Origin: Nocardia fluminea
GTDB lineage: Bacteria > Actinomycetota > Actinomycetes > Mycobacteriales > Mycobacteriaceae
DNA: 64,000 bases
Assembly: GCF_002846365.1 (NCBI RefSeq)
Contig: NZ_PJMW01000002.1
Location: 1,364,001 to 1,428,000 of the forward strand
Direction of reading: 5' to 3'
Shown: piece after piece, positions 1 to 9,645 of the stretch
Layout of the letters: each line of letters starts with the position of its first letter
Position numbering within the stretch: the first letter of the stretch is position 1
The notes under the pieces: model-generated
Databases searched by the model: none
Told to the model about the DNA's origin: nothing
What the model saw: the letters and a program-made list of their open reading frames with translations, nothing else
Made by a program: the position numbers and the translations under genes

Positions 1-1306
1 CTCCGGTGGTTCGAGTTCCGGCTCCGCGGCGGCGGTCGCGCTCGGTATCGCCGATCTCGCTGTCGGCACCGACACGGCGGGCTCGGGACGGGTGCCCGCC
101 GCACTGCACGGAATCGTCGGCATCAAGGCCACGCTCGGTGTGATTCCCACCCATGGCGTCGTCCCCGCCTGTGCCGATTACGACGCCGTCACCATTTTCG
201 CCGCCGATCTGGACCTCGCCGTCACCGCCGCGAAGACCATGGCGGGCAAGGATTCTCGCGACCCGCGCAGTCGCGAATGGCCCGCCGACGTCCGCCTCGC
301 CGCATCCGCCGAACCCGAGATCGCCATCCCCCGGCCCGAAGATCTCGAACCGCTGAGCCCGGCCTACCGAACCGCCTTCTCGGAAACCGTTGCGGCCCTG
401 CGTGCTCGAGGCCTGCGCCTCACCCAAATCGACATCTCGCCCCTGCTCGACGCGGCCCGCCTGCTCTACGACGGCGCGATCGTCGCCGAGCGGTACGCGG
501 CAGTCGGCGAGTTCGTCGACAAGGGCACAGCGGGCCTGGACAGCACCGTCGCCGGAATAATCAGCGCCGCGAAAGCACTCGACGCGCACGCGTTCGCCCA
601 GGATCTGGACAGCCTGGCCCGAACCCGGACCACCGCGGCAACACTGCTCGCCGGTTTCGACGGCCTGCTGATCCCCACCACCACCGAACACCCGTCGATC
701 GCCGCGGTCGAAGCCGACCCGCTCGCGATCAACCGCAGGCTGGGCACCTACACGAACTTCTGCAATCTCCTAGACCTCGCCGCCGTCGCGATCCCCGGCC
801 TGCCCACCGCCGACGGCCTCCCGTTCGGGGTGACAGTCGTAGTCCCCGCGTTCGCCGACCAACTGGCCGTCGACATCGCCGCCCGGATCACCGGCGCTCC
901 CGCGCCACTACTCGTGGAATCCAGTGTGCCCCTCGCCGTCTTCGGCGCCCACCTGCGCGGCCAACCCCTGCACTGGCAACTCGAACAACTGGGCGCGCGC
1001 TTCGCAGGCCAGATCAGCACCAGCGACGCCTACCGACTGACCGCCCTCGACACCACCCCGGCCAAACCCGGACTGGTCCGCCACGGTGACGGACTAGGGG
1101 CACCGATCCTCGGCGAACTGTTCCTCCTCTCCCCCGCAGGCCTCGGCCGCTTCCTCGCCGAACTACCGCCGCCGATGGCGCTCACCAGCATCGAGCTGTC
1201 CGACGGACGCGCGGTCGTCGGCTTCGCGTGCAGCTACGACGCCGCCGTCGCAGCCACCGACATCACGCCGTACGGGAGCTGGGTGGCGTATCTACGGGAT
1301 CGATGA
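1..1306 (+). CDS. atzF: Allophanate hydrolase (AtzF type), 5'-truncated by window edge
   Basis: The frame is open from base 2 to the TGA at 1304-1306, about 434 visible codons, so the start lies outside the window. The first residues carry the amidase signature GGSSSGSAAAVA followed by GTDTAGSGR, which hold the cis-Ser and nucleophilic Ser of the Ser-cisSer-Lys triad; the catalytic Lys is off-window. The last ~125 residues, from about base 930 (starting VFGAHLRGQPLHW), form the extra C-terminal domain that separates AtzF-type allophanate hydrolases from plain amidases. By family the enzyme converts allophanate to ammonia and CO2, the second step of the ATP-dependent urea route. Urea carboxylase would be expected nearby but would lie to the left, out of view. 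The 3' end overlaps the convergent gene by 44 bases. Generic amidase is the main alternative; the C-terminal domain argues against it. Confidence 0.85.
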   Translation, partial: SGGSSSGSAAAVALGIADLAVGTDTAGSGRVPAALHGIVGIKATLGVIPTHGVVPACADYDAVTIFAADLDLAVTAAKTMAGKDSRDPRSREWPADVRLAASAEPEIAIPRPEDLEPLSPAYRTAFSETVAALRARGLRLTQIDISPLLDAARLLYDGAIVAERYAAVGEFVDKGTAGLDSTVAGIISAAKALDAHAFAQDLDSLARTRTTAATLLAGFDGLLIPTTTEHPSIAAVEADPLAINRRLGTYTNFCNLLDLAAVAIPGLPTADGLPFGVTVVVPAFADQLAVDIAARITGAPAPLLVESSVPLAVFGAHLRGQPLHWQLEQLGARFAGQISTSDAYRLTALDTTPAKPGLVRHGDGLGAPILGELFLLSPAGLGRFLAELPPPMALTSIELSDGRAVVGFACSYDAAVAATDITPYGSWVAYLRDR

Positions 1307-1931
1307 CGTCGATACCGAGTTCGGCGAGCAGGCCCGTCACGCGATGGCCGATGTCGTCGCGGATGGGCCGCACCAGCTCGGTCTCCAGTCCGGCCGGATC
1401 GTCGATGATCCACTCCTCGTAGCGCACCCCCGGCACCAGCGGACAGGTATCGCCGCAGCCCATCGTGACGATCACGTCGGCGGCGCGGATGATCTCGTCG
1501 GTCCACGGTTTCGGGTACTCGCGCGAGATGTCGACGCCGACCTCCGCCATCACCGCCACCGCGGCCGGATTGAGCTGCCCGCTGGGCACCGATCCACCCG
1601 ACCACGCCACCGCCCGCCCCATCGCCAGCTCTTCGAAGTAGCCGAGCGCCATCTGCGACCGGCCCGCGTTGTGCGTACACAGGAACAGCACCGTCGGGCG
1701 CGGCCGGGCGACCTTGCCCTCGAGTTTGGCCAGCGCCTGCAACCGTTGCCGCCCGAACCGCTCAGCCAGGAGCGGTAGGTACAGGGTCACAGTCGCCCTG
1801 GCGGCGAAATCCTCGTAGGAGGTGTGCAGGTAGCGGTGGATCGTCTCCAGCTCGAACATCGTCGCGAATTCTTCACGCAGCCGCACCTCAGCACGGTCGA
1901 GCGCGTCGGAGTGCTCCGCAATATCGACCAC
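1263..1931 (-). CDS. ArsC / low-molecular-weight phosphatase family protein with N-terminal helical domain
   Basis: The protein has 222 residues. Residues 1-75 form a charged helical region like the three-helix dimerisation domain found ahead of actinobacterial arsenate reductases. Residues 79-215 are an LMW-PTP fold: the P-loop is CTHNAGRSQ with Cys85 and Arg91 (CX5R), and the general-acid loop lies near Asp177-Asp178. A Cys pair at 159 and 163 (MGCGDTCP) matches the thiol relay of ArsC-type reductases, so arsenate reduction is more likely than protein phosphatase activity. No arsR, arsB or acr3 gene is adjacent, so it is a stand-alone gene. Its 3' end runs 44 bases into the convergent allophanate hydrolase gene. 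Cytoplasmic. Confidence 0.82.
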   Translation of the reverse strand: MVDIAEHSDALDRAEVRLREEFATMFELETIHRYLHTSYEDFAARATVTLYLPLLAERFGRQRLQALAKLEGKVARPRPTVLFLCTHNAGRSQMALGYFEELAMGRAVAWSGGSVPSGQLNPAAVAVMAEVGVDISREYPKPWTDEIIRAADVIVTMGCGDTCPLVPGVRYEEWIIDDPAGLETELVRPIRDDIGHRVTGLLAELGIDVIDPVDTPPSSRTA

Positions 1932-2272
1932 CCCTCAACACTTACCCGAATCCGGGCCATACGCAAACGCCCGGGCCGATCACCCCTCGATCGACCGGCC
2001 CGGCACGCGTACTCATCGACACGACATGGAACTTCTTCGGCCCAGCCCGTCGGTGTGGTTACCGTCGGCAGTGCGTCTTCAGCGTCTGGAAGAGCCACCT
2101 TCTGGTCTGCACCGCCGGGTCCGGCCGATCACCCCTCGAGACCGATCGGACCCGGTTGTTCCGGTGTCTGAAGCAACAATGCGGTGTCGGTCTCTAGAGC
2201 TTCTTAAGAACAACTTGTCGGCGCGGGCGGGTTTTCGGCGATGATAGAAGTACCGACGCAAGGAGATCGACC
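1932..2272. other. Intergenic region with 17-bp direct repeat and stacked palindromes
   Basis: This 341-base gap has no convincing larger gene. It holds an exact 17-base direct repeat (1974-1990 and 2123-2139, GGCCGATCACCCCTCGA). In both copies the repeat is followed closely by GACCG. Two adjacent perfect palindromes, CTCTAGAG (2192-2199) and TTCTTAAGAA (2201-2210), lie about 65 bases upstream of the small ORF at 2273. They look like operator half-sites, but no regulator can be assigned from sequence. Confidence 0.5.
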
Positions 2273-2332
2273 ATGGAAACCGCGATCGTCTGGTTGCTGG
2301 CCTGCCTGCTGTACTGGTTCAGCAACTTCTGA
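2273..2332 (+). CDS. Candidate 19-residue membrane small protein
   Basis: The ORF encodes METAIVWLLACLLYWFSNF. It starts at an ATG seven bases after a strong ribosome-binding site (AAGGAG, 2260-2265) and ends at TGA 2330-2332. Almost the whole peptide is one hydrophobic helix with two Trp and one Tyr, as in single-pass small membrane proteins. Palindromes lie upstream and a strong hairpin (2561-2597) lies downstream, so it could be its own small transcript. Function is unknown. The SD match and composition are seen in the sequence; that it is a real gene is inference. Confidence 0.5.
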   Translation: METAIVWLLACLLYWFSNF

Positions 2333-2560
2333 CCCCTTCACACCGCCCACGAGAGCCCGGAACCAGGCCCTGCGCCCACGTCGCGTGGATCACATCGAGC
2401 CGCCGGAATAGTTCACCGGCAGCCACCGTTGGACTCACTGTCGACGTCCGAACAGCCCCGGGCCTCACCCCTTCGTCGCTACGAGCGACCACCCGCCGAG
2501 AGGCGCTTGTGGGGCGTCGGCACCCCTGACGGGCCGTCCTCGAGGCGGCCCATCGACTCG

Positions 2561-2597
2561 AACGCCGCCAGGTCACCCTCATCGACCTGGCGGCGTT
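2561..2597 (+). terminator. Hairpin terminator candidate
   Basis: Perfect 14-bp inverted repeat (AACGCCGCCAGGTC at 2561-2574 with its complement at 2584-2597) around a 9-base loop. It has no T-run, as is common for actinobacterial stem-loop terminators. It lies between the small ORF and the APC permease, both on the plus strand, and would insulate the permease. The rest of 2333-2645 shows nothing I can name. Confidence 0.6.
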
Positions 2598-2645
2598 TGC
2601 CGTCTCCGGGTCGCGGCCTCCGCGACCGTGTTCGAGGATGGGCGC

Positions 2646-3884
2646 ATGACTTCGGACGGGCGATTGCGGCGAGGGCTGGGGCTGGGGGACTCGGTCGTGG
2701 TGGGGCTGGGGGCGATGGTGGGGGCCGGGGTGTTCGCGGCGTTGGGGCCCGCGGCGGGGGTGGGTGGGTCCTGGTTGCTGGTGGCCCTGGGGGTCGCGGC
2801 GGTTGTCGCCTACTGCAATGCGATGTCGTCGGCGCGGCTGGCCGCGTTGTATCCGGTGTCCGGGGGGACGTATGTGTACGGGCGGGAGCGGTTGGGGGCG
2901 TTCTGGGGATACCTGGCGGGGTGGGGGTTCGTCGTCGGGAAGACGGCGTCGTGTGCGGCGATGGCGTTGACGGTGGGGAGTTACGCGTGGCCCGAGCAGG
3001 CGCACGCGGTGGCGGTGGGAGCCGTGGTGGTGGTGACGGGGATCAACTATGTGGGAGTGCAGAAGTCGGCGCTGGCTTCGCGGGTGATCGTGGGCGTGGT
3101 GCTGGCGGTGCTGGCCGCGGTCGTTGTGGTGGGGGTCGGTGGGAGTCATTCGGGGGCAACGGTTCTCGACAAGGAGATCGGCCCGTACGGGGTGTTGCAG
3201 GCGGCGGGGTTGTTGTTCTTCGCGTTCGCCGGGTACGCGCGAATCGCCACCCTCGGCGAGGAGGTGCGTGCGCCGGAGCGCACTATTCCGCGGGCCATCA
3301 TGCTGGCGCTGGCGGTGGCACTGGCCGTGTACGCGCTGGTGGCGGTGGCCGCGTTGCTGACCTTGGGGTCGGGCGGGCTGGCGGCGGCGCGTGATCCACT
3401 CGCGCGGGTCGTCGAGGCGGCGGGGGCGGGATGGCCGGCTCCGGTGGTTCGGGTGGGCGCCGTGCTCGCGGCGGCCGGCTCGCTGATGGCCTTGATCCTC
3501 GGCGTCTCGCGGACCTCGCTCGCGATGGCGCGCGACGGGCACCTGCCGCGCGCACTGGCCATGATCCATCCGAAATACGCGGTCCCACACCGGGCCGAAC
3601 TCGCGGTGGGTCTGGTGGTCGCGGTGCTCGCGGCGACGATGGATCTGCGCGCGGCGATCGGGTTCTCGTCGTTCGCGGTGCTCGCGTACTACCTCGTCGC
3701 CAACCTGTCGGCGGCCACGCTGACCGACGCGGAAGGCAGGCCGCGGCGCTGGGTTCCGGTGGTCGGAGCGGCGGGGTGTGTGGTGGTCGGATTCGCGTTG
3801 CCGATCGGGTCGGTGCTGGCCGGGCTCGGAGTGCTCGCGGTGGGCGCGGGGGTGTATCGGATTCGCGGTATTGCGAGGAAGTGA
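2646..3884 (+). CDS. APC superfamily amino acid/amine permease
   Basis: The protein has 412 residues and about 11-12 hydrophobic helices from residue 10 to the end. The N-terminal helix has the glycine-rich GLGAMVGAGVF pattern, and the loop YPVSGGTYVYGRERLG is a typical APC-family signature. Substrate cannot be told from sequence. The ATG at 2646 is chosen over an in-frame GTG 18 bases upstream because GAGG at 2634-2637 is well placed for it. The first two thirds use many GGG, TTG and GTG codons, unlike the C-ending codons of its neighbours, and the last third returns to the usual pattern. It is probably monocistronic. Confidence 0.85.
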   Translation: MTSDGRLRRGLGLGDSVVVGLGAMVGAGVFAALGPAAGVGGSWLLVALGVAAVVAYCNAMSSARLAALYPVSGGTYVYGRERLGAFWGYLAGWGFVVGKTASCAAMALTVGSYAWPEQAHAVAVGAVVVVTGINYVGVQKSALASRVIVGVVLAVLAAVVVVGVGGSHSGATVLDKEIGPYGVLQAAGLLFFAFAGYARIATLGEEVRAPERTIPRAIMLALAVALAVYALVAVAALLTLGSGGLAAARDPLARVVEAAGAGWPAPVVRVGAVLAAAGSLMALILGVSRTSLAMARDGHLPRALAMIHPKYAVPHRAELAVGLVVAVLAATMDLRAAIGFSSFAVLAYYLVANLSAATLTDAEGRPRRWVPVVGAAGCVVVGFALPIGSVLAGLGVLAVGAGVYRIRGIARK

Positions 3885-3959
3885 ACATGCCCGCGATTAG
3901 GGGGTTCGGCGGCCGCGCTATACGGGTTACGGTGCGTGGCACGGGCTACTCTCGCCCGC

Positions 3960-5303
3960 ATGCGGCACATCACGAGCGTTTTCGCGGGGACGATCGCTGC
4001 GGTGCTGACCTCGGCGAGTCTATTCGCCGCGCCGGTACACGCCGCGCCGAGTACGAGCTGCGAGGTGACCTCCGGTCGCGACCTGCAACGTGCCGAGCCC
4101 GAACAGGTCGGGCTCGATTCGGCGAAACTCGAAGCGGCACTGCAGTTCGCGGCCACTCGCAACCGGCTCAACGTCCAGATCTTCCGGCACAACTGCCTCG
4201 TCGGCGAAGGGCTGCGCAACGAGGAGACCGGCAATACGCCGTGGAACATCTGGAGCGTCACCAAGTCGGTGGTGTCGATACTGGCCGGAATCGCTTCCGA
4301 CGACGGCAAAATCGACATCGCCGCCCCCATCGACCGCTATCTGCCGCCCGGCCTCGGCGACGCGGCGCACCGGTCGATCACCGTGGAGAACCTGCTCACC
4401 GAGACCTCCGGCATGCAGGTGGGCGTGCTGTCCGAGGGCATCACCGCGGTGATCCCGATCGACCCGCACTCGGCGGTACAGGCGCTGTCGGTGCAGCTGA
4501 CCAACCCGCCCGGTACCACGTTCAGCTACAGCCAGCGCAATGTCGACCTGCTGTCGTACGTGATCGAGCTGGCCGTCGGCGAACCGCTCCAGCAGTTCGC
4601 GCAGCGAGAGTTGTTCGACCCGCTCGGCATCCCGCGCAGCGACTATTACTGGGCCAGTGACCGATCCGGCCACACCTACGGCTACGCCCATCTCATGCTG
4701 CCGCCCAACGACCTGGCCAAGATCGGGCTGCTCGTCTCGAACGACGGCCGCTGGGGCGCCGACCGGGTGATCTCCGCGGACTATCTGCGCAAAGCCCGCA
4801 CCCCGTCGAAGGCGAACAGCTGCTACGGCTACCTGTTCTGGCTGGGCGCCGACTGCAGCGAATCCCCCGACTTCCTGCCCCCCGACACGTTCTTCATGTC
4901 CGGACTCGGTTTGCAGAACGTCTTCTTCCTGCCGAGCCTGGACATGACGGTCATGTGGACAGGCCCCTTCGGCAACCAGACCGCCTACGGCCCGAGCGGC
5001 ATCCTCGCCCACGCCGAAGAACTGCCCCACGAGTTCTTCCGCCGCCTGTTCGCCGCCGTCACCGACACTCAGGTCCCGATCGCCGAACCCTACGTGGAAC
5101 CCCCACTCGAATTCGACGCGGGCAAACTCATCGACGCCAATATCCTGCTGGCCGTCTTCGGCATCGGCCCCGGCGCCTACCCCGGCTGCACCGTCTTCGA
5201 CTGCCTCAACCAACCCCTGGCCGCCCCCTTCGCCAGCATCCCACCCGGCTGCGCCATCCTCGCCTGCGTAGGCCACGATCCGCGCACCCCGGGAATCCGC
5301 TAG
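3960..5303 (+). CDS. Secreted beta-lactamase-fold serine hydrolase
   Basis: The protein has 447 residues. It begins with a Sec signal peptide (basic MRH, hydrophobic core to about residue 25, cleavage near VHA-AP). The mature part is a PF00144-type domain: SxxK motif Ser99-Val-Thr-Lys102, a YSQ triad element with Tyr190, and a C-terminal FMSGLGLQ strand. The family includes class C beta-lactamase-like esterases, D-peptidases and amide hydrolases, and the true substrate is not predictable. Several Cys in the C-terminal extension (FDCLNQ, ILACVG) suggest disulphides outside the membrane. A -10-like TACTCT lies nine bases before the ATG, so the mRNA may be leaderless; an in-frame GTG at 3936 is less likely. 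Confidence 0.85.
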   Translation: MRHITSVFAGTIAAVLTSASLFAAPVHAAPSTSCEVTSGRDLQRAEPEQVGLDSAKLEAALQFAATRNRLNVQIFRHNCLVGEGLRNEETGNTPWNIWSVTKSVVSILAGIASDDGKIDIAAPIDRYLPPGLGDAAHRSITVENLLTETSGMQVGVLSEGITAVIPIDPHSAVQALSVQLTNPPGTTFSYSQRNVDLLSYVIELAVGEPLQQFAQRELFDPLGIPRSDYYWASDRSGHTYGYAHLMLPPNDLAKIGLLVSNDGRWGADRVISADYLRKARTPSKANSCYGYLFWLGADCSESPDFLPPDTFFMSGLGLQNVFFLPSLDMTVMWTGPFGNQTAYGPSGILAHAEELPHEFFRRLFAAVTDTQVPIAEPYVEPPLEFDAGKLIDANILLAVFGIGPGAYPGCTVFDCLNQPLAAPFASIPPGCAILACVGHDPRTPGIR

Positions 5304-5332
5304 CCGCCGGGTCGAGTCCTGCCAACGACAAA

Positions 5333-5361
5333 GGCCGGGCACACCCGAAGGTGGCCCGGCC
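5333..5361. terminator. Bidirectional hairpin terminator
   Basis: Perfect 8-bp stem GGCCGGGC/GCCCGGCC with a 13-base loop. It lies between the convergent serine hydrolase (ends 5303) and asd (ends 5373). Confidence 0.7.
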
Positions 5362-5372
5362 GTCGAAGGGGA

Positions 5373-7676
<2,304 letters not shown>

Positions 7677-7766
7677 AGCAGGTCCTTCACGATCGAGTGT
7701 CAGATTGGTATCAGCGACCAAGAGTACCGGGCCCAGGCCACGGGTTTTGCTGCTACCTGCCCTGCC

Positions 7767-7802
7767 TGTGGAAAACGACACAGGCTTGTCACCTGTGGAT
7801 AA
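7767..7802 (-). promoter_or_regulatory. Two DnaA-box-like sites
   Basis: On the minus strand, 7794-7802 is a perfect TTATCCACA and 7767-7775 is the one-mismatch TTTTCCACA, in the same orientation. They lie in the 135-base gap upstream of lysC and downstream of the reductase gene. Direct role in DnaA titration or lysC control is inference. Confidence 0.5.
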
Positions 7803-7811
7803 CCACGTGAT

Positions 7812-8387
7812 TCAGCTCCGATCGAACCAGGTGACCTGCGCGCCGCTGTCGAATTCCTCGCGCCGGGTCGGGGTGAAAAGTGTCGGTTTGAAGACGCCCG
7901 TGAAAGCGGGGATGCCCTCGCCCGCGACCACCGGATAGCTCTTGACGATCAGCTGGTCGATCTCGTCGAGGAGCTGACCCGCGAGCTTCCCGCCGCCGCA
8001 CAGCCAGATGTCGAGGCCGTCCTGCTGCTTGAGTTCGCGCACCAGCTCGACGGGGTCGCCGTCGACGATCTCCACGTTGGGTGCGTCCACCGGCCCCAGC
8101 GACGAGGAGAAGATGTACTGCTTCATGTGGGCGAACGGGCTGAGTATGCCCGCGTCGTAGGCCGCCGCGTAAGTACCGCGACCCATGAGCATGGTGTCCC
8201 AGCTCTTGTTGGGGGTGTCGACGTCGATGCCGAAGTGCGGGCGCAGGTGGACCGGGACGGCCTCGGGGAATTCGGCGTTGAGCCAGCCCGAGTATTCCGG
8301 CGGCGTCGGATAGAACTCGTATTCACCGCCGGGACCTGCGATGTAGCCGTCCAGGGAGACGCCGATGTAGTAGACGAGCTTTCGCAT
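7812..8387 (-). CDS. Dihydrofolate reductase family protein (RibD C-terminal-like)
   Basis: The protein has 191 residues. It has the family pattern: MRKLVYYIGVSLDGYIAGPGGE start, MLMGRGTYAAA near residue 70, and the nucleotide-binding WLCGGGKLAGQLL near residue 130. Members are NADPH-dependent reductases often named after RibD or DHFR, but true folate reductases carry other features, so the substrate is unknown. It is transcribed away from a TetR gene with a shared 70-base region that holds a nested inverted repeat, so it is the likely target of that repressor. Cytoplasmic. Confidence 0.85.
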   Translation of the reverse strand: MRKLVYYIGVSLDGYIAGPGGEYEFYPTPPEYSGWLNAEFPEAVPVHLRPHFGIDVDTPNKSWDTMLMGRGTYAAAYDAGILSPFAHMKQYIFSSSLGPVDAPNVEIVDGDPVELVRELKQQDGLDIWLCGGGKLAGQLLDEIDQLIVKSYPVVAGEGIPAFTGVFKPTLFTPTRREEFDSGAQVTWFDRS

Positions 8388-8406
8388 GGTTACCGCCTCA
8401 GGTGTT

Positions 8407-8438
8407 GTACTCTGATTGAAGTGGTTTCAACGTAGTAC
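8407..8438. promoter_or_regulatory. TetR-type operator in divergent promoter
   Basis: Nested inverted repeat: outer GTACT (8407-8411) / AGTAC (8434-8438) and inner TTGAA (8416-8420) / TTCAA (8426-8430) around GTGGT. It is centred between the reductase start (8387) and the TetR start (8459). Position and symmetry fit autoregulation plus repression of the reductase. Confidence 0.6.
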
Positions 8439-8458
8439 TACAGATGGAGTGGTGTCAA

Positions 8459-9031
8459 GTGCGAACTAATCCCGAACGACGGCAGGCCTTGCTCGACGCG
8501 GCCATCGACGTCCTCGCCGACCAGGGCGCCCGCGGCCTCACCTTCCGCGCCGTGGACAAGCAGGCGGCCGTCCCCGCCGGCACCGCGTCGAACTACTTCG
8601 CCAACCGCGACGAGCTGCTCACCCAGGCCGGTGTCCGCTTCTACGAAGTGGTGCAGCCGAGCGAGGAGACGATGGCACTGGTCAACGACGGCCCCAAGGA
8701 CATCGGCAACATCACCGCGCTGATGAAAGAGGTGGTCGGACGCATCGAATCGCACCGCAAGGCCTACCTCGCACTGCTCGAACTTCGCCTGGAGGCCACG
8801 CGGCGCCCCGAACTGCGCACGGTGCTCACCGAACGCGTCAGGGCCGACATCGATTTCAACGTCCGCAACCATCTGGCGTCCGGCCTGCCCGGCGACGCGG
8901 AGTCGGTACTACTGCTCTATCTGGCGCTCAACTGGCTCATCGTCGAGCACCTCACACTGCCCGCGATCTTCACCGAGGAGCAGAGTATGGCGTTGATCGA
9001 AACCGCCGTCGAGCGTGTGATACGCAGCTGA
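8459..9031 (+). CDS. TetR/AcrR family transcriptional regulator
   Basis: The protein has 190 residues. The N-terminal helix-turn-helix spans about residues 5-50 (RRQALLDAAIDVLADQGA, then TFRAVDKQAAVPAGTASNYF), and the C-terminal ligand-binding part is mostly helical. GTG 8459 is preferred, with GGAG nine bases upstream, because the protein then begins VRTNPERR as relatives do; an in-frame ATG at 8444 is possible. The nested palindrome at 8407-8438 is its likely operator, controlling itself and the divergent reductase. Its ligand is unknown. Confidence 0.88.
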   Translation: MRTNPERRQALLDAAIDVLADQGARGLTFRAVDKQAAVPAGTASNYFANRDELLTQAGVRFYEVVQPSEETMALVNDGPKDIGNITALMKEVVGRIESHRKAYLALLELRLEATRRPELRTVLTERVRADIDFNVRNHLASGLPGDAESVLLLYLALNWLIVEHLTLPAIFTEEQSMALIETAVERVIRS

Positions 9032-9060
9032 CCCGGTCATTTGTCCAGACCATAGACGTG

Positions 9061-9090
9061 TTGACGATCACTGGTACCACTGTGCACAAT
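9061..9090 (+). promoter_or_regulatory. Promoter of SRPBCC/ltrA unit
   Basis: TTGACG (-35, 9061-9066), an 18-base spacer and CACAAT (-10, 9085-9090), about 40 bases ahead of the ATG at 9130. It fits a vegetative sigma factor. Confidence 0.5.
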
Positions 9091-9129
9091 CGGGCGCGAA
9101 AGCTGCGGGGGTTCGGAGGATAGACACAG

Positions 9130-9588
9130 ATGCGCTCGAAGATCGACATCCGATTCACCGTTGACGCCGAGATCGACCAAGTGATGGACGCACTACTGGC
9201 CGTTGACCTGATGTCGGAGTGGTCGACCTCGCTCAGTGATGTCCGGGTCGGGCCGCGCGATGCCGACGGCAGGCCGCGCCGAGTTTTCGCCACCGCCCAT
9301 TTCATGGGTAACTCCGACGCCCAGGTCCTCGAATACACCTGGGAGCAGTACCGGTCGGAGTGGCGGGTCGTCGACAGCAGTCGCGGTTCCAAGGGCGGGG
9401 GCTGGATCGAACTGGTCGACACCCCGCAGGGCACCGAGGTCGACTACCACGTGGAGCTCTCCCTTCCGCTGCCCATTCCGGGCATCCTGTTCAACCGCTC
9501 CCTGCGCAAACTGCACGAGGAGACGGTCGCGAACTTCATCGACTTCGCCGAGCGGTATCCAGAGGTAGGGGGTTACGCGGCCGGGTAG
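9130..9588 (+). CDS. SRPBCC family (polyketide cyclase/START-like) protein
   Basis: The protein has 152 residues. It begins with the strand IDIRFTVDAEIDQVMDALLAVDLMSEW, the usual opening of SRPBCC hydrophobic-pocket proteins (split here: IDIRFTVDAEID, then QVMDALLAVDLMSEW). A helix near the end (LRKLHEETVANFIDFAERY) would close the cavity. A GGAGG ribosome-binding site at 9115-9119 supports the ATG. Members bind or modify lipids or aromatic ligands; no specific role is visible. The next gene starts within 60 bases on the same strand, so they are probably co-transcribed. Confidence 0.8.
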   Translation: MRSKIDIRFTVDAEIDQVMDALLAVDLMSEWSTSLSDVRVGPRDADGRPRRVFATAHFMGNSDAQVLEYTWEQYRSEWRVVDSSRGSKGGGWIELVDTPQGTEVDYHVELSLPLPIPGILFNRSLRKLHEETVANFIDFAERYPEVGGYAAG

Positions 9589-9645
9589 TTGCGCCGTCCG
9601 CGAAACAATCGACGCCGCGCGCGGATCGTGGCCGGGGGTGCGACG

